NCBI RefSeq assembly: GCF_002506585.1 | Contig: NZ_DAXW01000016.1 | Location: 1-64,000 of the forward strand | DNA length: 64,000 nt | Reading direction: 5' to 3' | DNA from: Methanoculleus sp. UBA430 | GTDB taxonomy: Archaea > Halobacteriota > Methanomicrobia > Methanomicrobiales > Methanoculleaceae | Shown here: positions 57,588-64,000 of the stretch, piece by piece | How the letters are laid out: every line of letters starts with the position of its first letter | How positions within the stretch are numbered: the stretch's first letter is position 1 | Notes under the pieces: model-generated | What the model was told of the DNA's origin: nothing | Databases searched by the model: none | The model's input: only the letters and a program-made list of their open reading frames with translations | Translations under genes and position numbers: made by a program

Positions 57588-57986
57588 TCAAGCGAGGTAG
57601 TCGAGGTACCCTTTCACAATGGCCACGATCTCGTCCGCTTCGAAGGGTTTTGTGATGTAGTCGATGATGTGCTCCGTGAGCGGCTCCAGTTCCCCGTCGG
57701 GGATATCCTTTGCAGTGAGCATCGCGACGACGTTCCCGGCGATCAGGTCCCGGGCGATCATCTCCTCGATCGTCTCCCATCCGTCCTTTCCGGGCATCAT
57801 GACGTCCATCAGGACGACGCCCCGGAACCCCTTCTCCAGCTCTGCGATGCATGCGTCCCCGCTCTCCGCGGTGACGACGTCGATCCCCTCCGGTCTGAAG
57901 AGCTCCTCCATCACCTCGAGGATGAATCGATCGTCATCGACGACCATAACCTGCCGGCACGACACTTCCGACACCTGCTGGCACAT
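57588..57986 (-). CDS. Response regulator receiver protein
   Basis: This 132-residue CheY-like single-domain protein has acidic residues in VMVVDDDRF near residue 14, the phosphoacceptor Asp in VVLMDVMMPGKDGW near 61, the Thr in AMLTAKD and the Lys in DYITKPFEADEI. No output domain is attached. It lies 14 bases before the CheB catalytic gene and 51 bases after the histidine kinase, so the three probably form one phosphorelay operon. Confidence 0.93.
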   Translation of the reverse strand: MCQQVSEVSCRQVMVVDDDRFILEVMEELFRPEGIDVVTAESGDACIAELEKGFRGVVLMDVMMPGKDGWETIEEMIARDLIAGNVVAMLTAKDIPDGELEPLTEHIIDYITKPFEADEIVAIVKGYLDYLA

Positions 57987-58037
57987 ACGGGCCTCTGGTA
58001 GTTCTTTCTCACCTGAACCAGTATATACCTTTATCGA

Positions 58038-59921
58038 TCATGCTCGAGGGACGTCAACTGCGTCGAGGGTGAATAGGATGGTCGACCCCATCCCTTCTCC
58101 GGCACTCTCGGCCCATATGCGGCCTTTATGCCGCTCGATAATCCGCCTGCAGATGGCAAGGCCCAGGCCCGGGGATTCGAGATCGTGTCGAGAGGGATCA
58201 GCCTTGTAGAACTCGACAAACGCGCGCTCGATCTGCTCGCGGGTCATGCCGATCCCGGTATCCCTGACCGCGACGATCACGACCCCCTCCGTTCGTGCGG
58301 CGCCGATGCTGATGGTCCCGGTCCCGTTCTGCATGTATTTGACGGCGTTGGCGATCAGGTTGTCGAAGATCTCGCCAAGGAGAACCCTGTCAGCCCTGAC
58401 GACGATCTCCGCCGGGACGTTATTCTCGAGGATTATGGCTCTCGCCCTGAACGGGATCTCGTAGTTCCTCAGGACGTTCTTCAACTCGGTGCGCAGGTTC
58501 AGCGGCTCGAGGTCGAGTTCGATATACAGGGAGTTCATACGAGCCAGTTTCAGGGTCTTATCGACCAGATCCTTCATGTAGGTGATGTTGTGGGCGGTGA
58601 TCTCGAGGAGGCGCCGGAGACCCGGATCCTGCTCCCGTTGCAGGATCCGGGGCATGAGCGCGACCAGTGGGGTTAAGGGGGTCTTGAGGTCGTGCCCGAG
58701 CTGCGATATGAACTCGTCCTTCTGGGCGAGGAGTTTCTCCACGTCGGCGGTCCGCTCCCTGACCATCGCATCGAGATCCTTGTTGACGACATAGAGCTGG
58801 CTCCGGAGCACCTCCAGTTCCCGGTTCTTCGCCTGGAGGTTTCCGGCGAACCCCTTGAGCGCCTCCTCCGCCTGCACCCGCTGGGTGATCGCAAACCCGA
58901 GCTGCAGCATCAGGCACGACCCGTCCGTATCGGTGAACGGATAGGCGTGGACCTCGTAGGTCTCGCCGTTCGTGTGGTCCCACTCCCACCGCTCGGGGCT
59001 CTTGAGGGTGAAGACCCGCGTCCCCCGGCAGGGGTTGCAGGGTCTCCGTGAGCCGCGCTGGACCTCGTAGCAGGTCCGGCCCTCCGGGTTGCCGAAGGTC
59101 TCGCGGAAGGCCCTGTTGGCGAACCGGAAGGTGTGGTCCTCTTCCTGCAGGGTGACGTAGGCGGGGAGGGTGTCCAGGACCGAGAAGAGGCGGCGGCGTT
59201 CGGCGCTCAGGGTCTCTGCCGCCTCTTTGTAGCGGGTGACCTCCGAGACCCGGCAGGATATGGTGCCGCCGTCGAGGCAGAGCCCCGAGAGGGTGAACCA
59301 GCGGGCGGCGCCGTCCCGGCCGACGAAACGCGTCTCGACGACAAAAGCCCGTCCTCCCTGTATTGCCGCCGCAAAGAACTCTTCGCGGTCGTTGGCGTAA
59401 GGCCAGATCTCTGATACCGGCAGGCCTTGCAGATCTTCCTTCGCGTAGCCCAGGATCTCGGCGAAGGCCCGGTTTGCGTCCGTCACCGCCCCGTCCTCGC
59501 GCCTGAGGAGAAACGCGCCGCCGGGTGTCCCTTCCATGCTCTCCAGGCGGTGGGCCCGTTCCCGGGTCGAATAACTGATCGTTGAGGCGAGCGCCGCGAG
59601 AGCGATCATGGCAACGAAGGGAGGGAGCGCCGCAAGGAGGGGCTCGGCCGGGCCGGGGTATGCGCGGAGTGACGCAATGCCGAGTGTGGCAAGCCCAAGC
59701 ACGGTGGCGGCGGTGATCCCCCTTTCGCGGTAGTGGTAGCCGGCAAATCCGGCGGAGATGAAGACGAGGGACCAGAGGATGAGATTGGTGCCGGGAGACT
59801 CCACGAGGAGGGCGGCAAGGACCGCAGTAAGCGAGGTTCCGGCGATCAGAGCCGCCCCGGGTTCCCCGAAACCCCCTTCCCGCAGGAGCCGGGCGAGGGT
59901 CTTTGCCATGTAGTGTGCCAT
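58038..59921 (-). CDS. Membrane PAS-domain sensor histidine kinase
   Basis: This 627-residue sensor starts with four to five transmembrane segments in about residues 20-125. PAS domains lie at about 130-245 and 250-355; the second holds a Cys-rich CYEVQRGSRRPCNPC stretch common in PAS domains that may bind metal or sense redox. A coiled-coil linker leads to the phosphoacceptor QLGHDLKTPLTP near residue 420. The ATPase domain has N-box DNLIANAVKYMQNG, G1 DTGIGM and G2 GLGLAICRRI. Its partner is presumably the receiver encoded directly downstream. The start may be Met1 or Met5. Confidence 0.93.
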   Translation of the reverse strand: MAHYMAKTLARLLREGGFGEPGAALIAGTSLTAVLAALLVESPGTNLILWSLVFISAGFAGYHYRERGITAATVLGLATLGIASLRAYPGPAEPLLAALPPFVAMIALAALASTISYSTRERAHRLESMEGTPGGAFLLRREDGAVTDANRAFAEILGYAKEDLQGLPVSEIWPYANDREEFFAAAIQGGRAFVVETRFVGRDGAARWFTLSGLCLDGGTISCRVSEVTRYKEAAETLSAERRRLFSVLDTLPAYVTLQEEDHTFRFANRAFRETFGNPEGRTCYEVQRGSRRPCNPCRGTRVFTLKSPERWEWDHTNGETYEVHAYPFTDTDGSCLMLQLGFAITQRVQAEEALKGFAGNLQAKNRELEVLRSQLYVVNKDLDAMVRERTADVEKLLAQKDEFISQLGHDLKTPLTPLVALMPRILQREQDPGLRRLLEITAHNITYMKDLVDKTLKLARMNSLYIELDLEPLNLRTELKNVLRNYEIPFRARAIILENNVPAEIVVRADRVLLGEIFDNLIANAVKYMQNGTGTISIGAARTEGVVIVAVRDTGIGMTREQIERAFVEFYKADPSRHDLESPGLGLAICRRIIERHKGRIWAESAGEGMGSTILFTLDAVDVPRA

Positions 59922-59950
59922 CCGACCTTAGTGATCAGATGGCTGCGGGA

Positions 59951-60487
59951 TCATTTATTGTTCGTGGATCGTTCGGCGCGCTTGCCGGTCTCAAGCGCCT
60001 CGGTGAGCGGCCCGGCACCCACCTCCCCCATCTTCCAGAGGAGGAGCGCCGCACGTTCCTGCGTCTTTGGGTCCGGGCTCTTCATCAGGCGGAGGAGCGG
60101 TCCGACCGCCGCCTCCCCGATCCCACAGAGAGCCATTGCGGCGAACGGCTGGATGTCCGGGTCGGCGCTCTCGATGACACCGATGAGGGGTTCAACAGCT
60201 GCATCCCCGATCCCGGTCAGGGCTGCCGCGGCGTATCGCCGGAAGTCCCGGTCCTCTTCGGTACGCATCGCTGCGAGGAGGGGACCGACTGTTCCTTCGC
60301 CGATCTGCACCAGCGCGCGAGCGGCATACCACCGGAGGTCGTTGTCGCCGGTGAGCATTGCGGCGATCAACGGCTCGATCGCTGCCTCCCCTTGCGTCCC
60401 AAGTTCGGCGGCTGCCGCGCGGCGCACTTCGAGAGGGCCCCGCCGGAGGTCGGCGATCAGGTCATCGATCCGGGTCTCGTCAGTCAT
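59951..60487 (-). CDS. HEAT-repeat protein, soluble
   Basis: This 178-residue protein is made of about five HEAT repeats of roughly 31 residues, each with the pattern of AAAALG-IG followed by PLI-A. Examples are RRYAAAALTGIGDAAVEPLI and PFAAMALCGIGEAAVGPLL. HEAT repeats mediate protein contacts and in prokaryotes are often related to phycobilin-lyase-like proteins, but no cofactor gene is near. It lies directly upstream of the histidine kinase on the same strand, 29 bases apart. Confidence 0.88.
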   Translation of the reverse strand: MTDETRIDDLIADLRRGPLEVRRAAAAELGTQGEAAIEPLIAAMLTGDNDLRWYAARALVQIGEGTVGPLLAAMRTEEDRDFRRYAAAALTGIGDAAVEPLIGVIESADPDIQPFAAMALCGIGEAAVGPLLRLMKSPDPKTQERAALLLWKMGEVGAGPLTEALETGKRAERSTNNK

Positions 60488-60513
60488 GGACTTCAGGTTA
60501 ACCTTCGCTGATG

Positions 60514-61716
60514 TTATGCCTTCCTGATGCTGCCGAGCGCCGCCCGGGCAGCCTCGCGCACCTCTTCCTGCCCATCGTCAAGCGCCGCGATCAGGGCATC
60601 GACCGAATGGGGATCGTTGATCTCCCCAAGGGCTGCTACCGCTCCTGCACGAACACGCCAGTCGGCGTCACCGAGCGCCGCAACGAGTGGGTCGACGGCA
60701 GGTCGTCCGATCCGGTCGAGGGCGGCGATCACTTCCGGCCGGAATTCCTCGTCGCCCGTGCGGAGCGCCGCAAGAAGGGAGGGGACGGCAGGTTCGCCGA
60801 TGTCTCCGAGCGCCCTCGCGGCCCGCTGTCGCACCCTCTCATCAGGGTCGAGGAGGGCGCCGACGAGAGCCGTAACCGTGCTTTCTCCCCCGATGCTGCC
60901 GAGGGCGAGGGCCGCACCCCAGCGGAGGCGCTCGTTCCCGTCGCGGAGACCGGCGATGAGCCCCTCTCGCGCCGGCTCACCGATGGCCCCGAGCGCGAGG
61001 GCCGCCCTGCTCCGGATGTAGGTATCCTCATCGTCGAGCGCTGCCATCAGCGCCGGGATAGCCTCCGGGTCGGCGATATCGCCGAGAGCGACCGCAGCCA
61101 TCCACCGGACGTCGACGTTCTCGCTCTCGAGACTCTCAATAAGCGGCCCGACGGCAGGAGATCCCAGTTTGCCGAGCGCCTCCGTCGCCTTCCAGCGGAC
61201 GCCGCTCTCCGGATCGGAGAGGAGGGCGGCGAGCGGCCCGACGGCTGCAGGATCGCCGGCGTCGCCCAGGCATCCGGCCGCCTGGTAGCGGGTCTCCGGG
61301 TCCCGGCTCGAAAGCCGGGAGATGAGCCGTCGTATGTTCCGATCGCACGCGGGCGCACCGCGACCGGGCTCCCCGGTACGGAAGTGCAGGCGGTCGCGCC
61401 CCCTGGCGGCGAGCTCGAAGAGGTAGCCGAGCAGGTATGCGGCGGCGATGAAGGTTGCTGCACGGACGAGGACTACCGCGTCCGGAGACCCATGGAGAAG
61501 TGTCTCGACGACGATATGGACCGCCGCGAGGAGAAATCCGAAGACGATCGCTTGGCGTCCATACCAGAACGCGGAAATGACTATGACCGGGTAGAACAGG
61601 TGCGGGTAGACGGCGCCGGCACCGAAAACGAGGTCGAGGAGAAGAATGAGCGCCGTGGCGAGGCCGATAACTGCGGGCCTGCTCCATGCCCGTGCGTCTT
61701 CCGACAGACCTCTCAT
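60514..61716 (-). CDS. Membrane-anchored HEAT-repeat protein
   Basis: This 400-residue protein has an N-terminal membrane part (about three to four helices, residues 12-105) and a C-terminal part of about eight HEAT repeats, for example RWKATEALGKLGSPAVGPLI and RQRAARALGDIGEPAVPSLL. It is 26 bases upstream of the smaller HEAT protein, and repeat sequences of the two are alike, suggesting duplication. It may form a membrane scaffold for the signalling proteins downstream; that is inference from the shared direction and close spacing. Confidence 0.85.
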   Translation of the reverse strand: MRGLSEDARAWSRPAVIGLATALILLLDLVFGAGAVYPHLFYPVIVISAFWYGRQAIVFGFLLAAVHIVVETLLHGSPDAVVLVRAATFIAAAYLLGYLFELAARGRDRLHFRTGEPGRGAPACDRNIRRLISRLSSRDPETRYQAAGCLGDAGDPAAVGPLAALLSDPESGVRWKATEALGKLGSPAVGPLIESLESENVDVRWMAAVALGDIADPEAIPALMAALDDEDTYIRSRAALALGAIGEPAREGLIAGLRDGNERLRWGAALALGSIGGESTVTALVGALLDPDERVRQRAARALGDIGEPAVPSLLAALRTGDEEFRPEVIAALDRIGRPAVDPLVAALGDADWRVRAGAVAALGEINDPHSVDALIAALDDGQEEVREAARAALGSIRKA

Positions 61717-61774
61717 CCCAGAGATTGGGTGCGGCCCGCACCCATAAAGAGTTTATGCGGCGGGGCCTCTCCCC

Positions 61775-62335
61775 TCACCGCTGCTCTGCGGCCGCCCTCA
61801 TCGCTTTCCCGCCGCTGCTCTCCTCGAGTTTTGCAAGCGACGCCTCGATGAACGCGGGGATGTCGTCTGGCTTCCTGCTCGAGACCAGGTTGCCGTCGAC
61901 CACCACCTCCCGGTCGATATACTCCGCACCGGCATTCCTGATATCCTGGGCGACGGACTTCCAGCCGGTGATCTTGCGGCCCCGGAGCACCTGCGCGTTG
62001 ATCAGGAGCTGGGGCGCGTGGCAGATGGCGAGGACGGGTTTGCCGCTCTCGACGAAGGCACGCACGAACTCCACGGGCGCATCGTGGGCCCGGAGCTTGT
62101 CGGGCGAGTAGCCGCCCGGTATGAAGAGCGCGTCGAAGTCGTCGACCGAGACGTCGGAGGCGGCCCGGTCGATCGCAACAGGCGTCCGGTCCGCCTTCCC
62201 GTGCACCGTCTCTCCCGCGGAGAGGCCGACGTGGACGAGGTCGTGGCCGGCACCCCGGAACGCCTCCGCGGGCCGCGTATACTCGACATCCTCAAACATA
62301 TCCGTGATCAGGACTGCTATTCTGCTCATTGCCAT
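61775..62335 (-). CDS. DJ-1/PfpI family protein
   Basis: This 186-residue class I glutamine-amidotransferase-like protein is of the PfpI type. The nucleophile Cys is in VLAICHAPQLL near residue 105, followed by His as in PfpI; Glu in FEDVEYTRP near residue 15 is the expected partner. FIPGGYSPDKLR is also typical. Members act as proteases, deglycases or glyoxalases under stress; the activity here is open. It diverges from the P-type ATPase gene. Confidence 0.92.
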   Translation of the reverse strand: MAMSRIAVLITDMFEDVEYTRPAEAFRGAGHDLVHVGLSAGETVHGKADRTPVAIDRAASDVSVDDFDALFIPGGYSPDKLRAHDAPVEFVRAFVESGKPVLAICHAPQLLINAQVLRGRKITGWKSVAQDIRNAGAEYIDREVVVDGNLVSSRKPDDIPAFIEASLAKLEESSGGKAMRAAAEQR

Positions 62336-62463
62336 TCCTCTCCCGGGCCGGGTGACCGGCCCGGCTTCCCCCAGGATGGTCGGGAATATAATGTTACCGG
62401 GTCGGGGGGCGGCCGGCCTCGAGTGCTTCGCGCTCCGTTCCCGCCGGCTTCCGGGCGATCTCT

Positions 62464-62480
62464 CTATGTTTATATATTAC
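62464..62480 (+). promoter_or_regulatory. Candidate TATA box for P-type ATPase
   Basis: ATGTTTATATATTAC lies about 55-65 bases before the inferred TTG start at 62533, compatible with a leader of about 35 bases. Confidence 0.45.
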
Positions 62481-62532
62481 TGCGTCAGAACCGGGGATAT
62501 GCACGTGTCGCCTCCTGCACTGCCGGGACGCA

Positions 62533-64000
62533 TTGCCGGGAGGGGAGCCTCTGCCTGACTGGTGCAGCCTCGCTCCCGACGAGGTTCGGCGGGAGCTCGA
62601 TGCCGGTCCGACCGGTCTCACCGCACAGGAGGCGGAGGCGCGACTGCAGCGCTACGGGGCAAACGTCCTCCGGGAGGAGGCGAGAGAGACCCGTCTCCAG
62701 GTATTTCTCCGCCAGTTCAAGAGCGTCCTCATCATCATCCTGATCGTCGCCGCCGCGATCTCGTTCCTCGTTGGTGAGGCTCTGGACGCCGCGGCCATTC
62801 TCACCATCGTCGTCTTAAACGCCCTCCTCGGCTTCTCCCAGGAATGGCAGGCCGGAGAGGCCATCGAGGCCCTGAAGAAACTGCTCGTCCAGCACGCCGT
62901 GGTTGTCCGCGACGGGGAGCGCCAGGAGATCGATGCGGCGGGAGTCGTGCCGGGGGACCTCGTCCTGCTCGAGATGGGAGAACGGGTGCCCGCCGACCTC
63001 GTTATTGTCGAGGGGACGTCGCTTGAGGTCGACGAGGCGCCGCTGACCGGCGAGTCCTCGCCTGTCGACAAGGCGCCGGGCCGGCTTCCGGCGGAGACCT
63101 GCCTTGCCGAGCGGAGCAACATGACCTTTGCCGGGACGACCGTGGTCAACGGGCACGGGCGGGGTATCGTCGTCGCCACCGGGATGCAGACGGAGTTCGG
63201 ACAGATCGCCGGCCTCTCCCAGCGGGTCGGGGACGAGGCGACGCCTCTCGCCCGGCAGATGGACCGCCTCGGCCGCGACCTCGGCCTGATTGCCGTCGGG
63301 ATCGCCGTGCTCGCGGTCGCGGTCGGCCTCCTTCAGCAGCGGGGGCTTCTTGAGATGTTCCTCGTCGGCGTCTCGCTCGCGGTGGCGGTCATTCCGGAAG
63401 GCCTCCCGGCGGTCGTGACGCTGACGCTTGCGATCGGCATCAAGAACATGATGCGGCGGAACTGCCTGATCCGCCACCTCCCGGCCTCAGAGACCCTCGG
63501 CGCGGTCTCGGTGATCTGCACCGACAAGACCGGGACCCTCACCCGGAACGAGATGACGGTCGTCCGGGTGAGGACACCGGACGCGGAGTTCGAGGTCACC
63601 GGAGCCGGGTATGCCCCGGAGGGGGAGTTCCTTGTTGAAGAAAAACCCGTCGACCCCCTCGCGGACCGGGGGCTCCGTCTCTTCCTGCGCACCGTCCTCC
63701 TCTGCAACCATGCCTCCTTCGCTCTTGAGGAAGGGGGATGGCGGATCTTCGGCACGCCGACCGAGGGGGCGCTCGTCGTCGCGGCGGCGAAAGCCGGCCT
63801 CTCCCGCGAGGGCGTTCCGGAGGCGGCAACGGAGTTCTCGTTCAACTCCACCCGGAAGCGGATGACGATCGTCTACCCCGGAGAGGGGGGGCACGTCGCC
63901 TACGTGAAGGGGGCCCCGGAGGTCCTCCTCGCCCGCTCGTCCCGGCTAATGGTCGGGGGTTCGGCCGTGCCGCTCACGCAGGACCGCCGCGACGCGCTCC
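62533..64000 (+). CDS. Cation-transporting P-type ATPase, calcium-type (5' part)
   Basis: The open frame runs off the window end. Visible P-type hallmarks are the actuator motif LTGESSPVDK near residue 170, the membrane motif PEGLPAVVTLTLA near 285, the phosphorylation site CTDKTGTLTRNE (Asp at about 331) and KGAPEVLL in the nucleotide-binding domain. PEGL suits the P2 (calcium/sodium-potassium) group rather than heavy-metal pumps. The N-terminus WCSLAPDEVRRELDAG begins the cation-ATPase N-domain. No ATG or GTG precedes it in frame; I infer the TTG at 62533, which follows the TATA box sensibly. The ion is unproven. Confidence 0.92.
   Translation, partial: MPGGEPLPDWCSLAPDEVRRELDAGPTGLTAQEAEARLQRYGANVLREEARETRLQVFLRQFKSVLIIILIVAAAISFLVGEALDAAAILTIVVLNALLGFSQEWQAGEAIEALKKLLVQHAVVVRDGERQEIDAAGVVPGDLVLLEMGERVPADLVIVEGTSLEVDEAPLTGESSPVDKAPGRLPAETCLAERSNMTFAGTTVVNGHGRGIVVATGMQTEFGQIAGLSQRVGDEATPLARQMDRLGRDLGLIAVGIAVLAVAVGLLQQRGLLEMFLVGVSLAVAVIPEGLPAVVTLTLAIGIKNMMRRNCLIRHLPASETLGAVSVICTDKTGTLTRNEMTVVRVRTPDAEFEVTGAGYAPEGEFLVEEKPVDPLADRGLRLFLRTVLLCNHASFALEEGGWRIFGTPTEGALVVAAAKAGLSREGVPEAATEFSFNSTRKRMTIVYPGEGGHVAYVKGAPEVLLARSSRLMVGGSAVPLTQDRRDAL

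Overview
The window comes from a hydrogenotrophic methanogenic euryarchaeon, most likely a member of the Methanomicrobiales close to Methanoculleus. Supporting genes are a four-gene F420-reducing hydrogenase operon (frhADGB), the archaeal GTP cyclohydrolase mptA, aIF2-beta, RNA polymerase subunit L, the large subunit of archaeal DNA polymerase D, and methanogen families such as DUF2115. The DNA is GC-rich, with AT-rich promoters of TATA type, T-run terminators, and many ATGA start/stop overlaps. The species assignment is inference from gene content; no database search was possible.

Layout. 0-2 kb: a probable IS200/IS605 right-end remnant, a LigD-type 3'-phosphoesterase, a small C2H2 zinc-finger protein and a SpeD-like pyruvoyl-enzyme candidate. 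2-17.5 kb is mostly core genome: frhADGB (minus strand, with a very long charged N-terminal extension on FrhG and a 95-bp frhD/frhG overlap), mptA, ilvC, a flavodoxin, purL, aIF2-beta with a TRAM domain, a methyltransferase, rpoL, a PhnP-like metallohydrolase, an AAA ATPase, two M24 peptidases, a wHTH regulator and tRNA-Asn.

17.5-29 kb is an accessory block. A tight plus-strand operon encodes a HemN-like radical SAM protein, a HydE/BioB-like radical SAM protein, a tandem-duplicated methyltransferase, and a DrrA-type ATPase with its ABC-2 permease. It looks like a synthesis-and-export pathway of unknown product and is the best candidate here for an undescribed system. It is flanked by secreted proteins, a MacB-like permease without its own ATPase, two small candidate peptides, and a decayed PBP4/DacB-type carboxypeptidase.

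29-49.9 kb holds transport and cell-surface functions: an epoxide hydrolase, a voltage-sensor-like/CorA fusion, a TM2-type membrane protein, a DUF3800 remnant beside a transposon-end-like hairpin, a four-gene FecBCDE-type metal uptake operon, a ClC channel, a PRC-barrel protein, a Cache-like lipoprotein, an M13 zinc protease, a GNAT enzyme, a lipoprotein hydrolase, a YkgJ-type cysteine-cluster protein and an MFS transporter with an in-frame stop at its apparent N-terminus.

49.9-52 kb is a palindrome- and iteron-rich non-coding stretch beside an EVE-domain pseudogene and a DUF2115 gene. 52-64 kb holds tRNA-Leu, a hormone-sensitive-lipase-type hydrolase, PolD large subunit carrying a 165-residue mini-intein, a signalling operon (PAS histidine kinase, receiver, stand-alone CheB), two HEAT-repeat proteins, a DJ-1/PfpI protein and the 5' part of a P-type cation ATPase that runs off the window.
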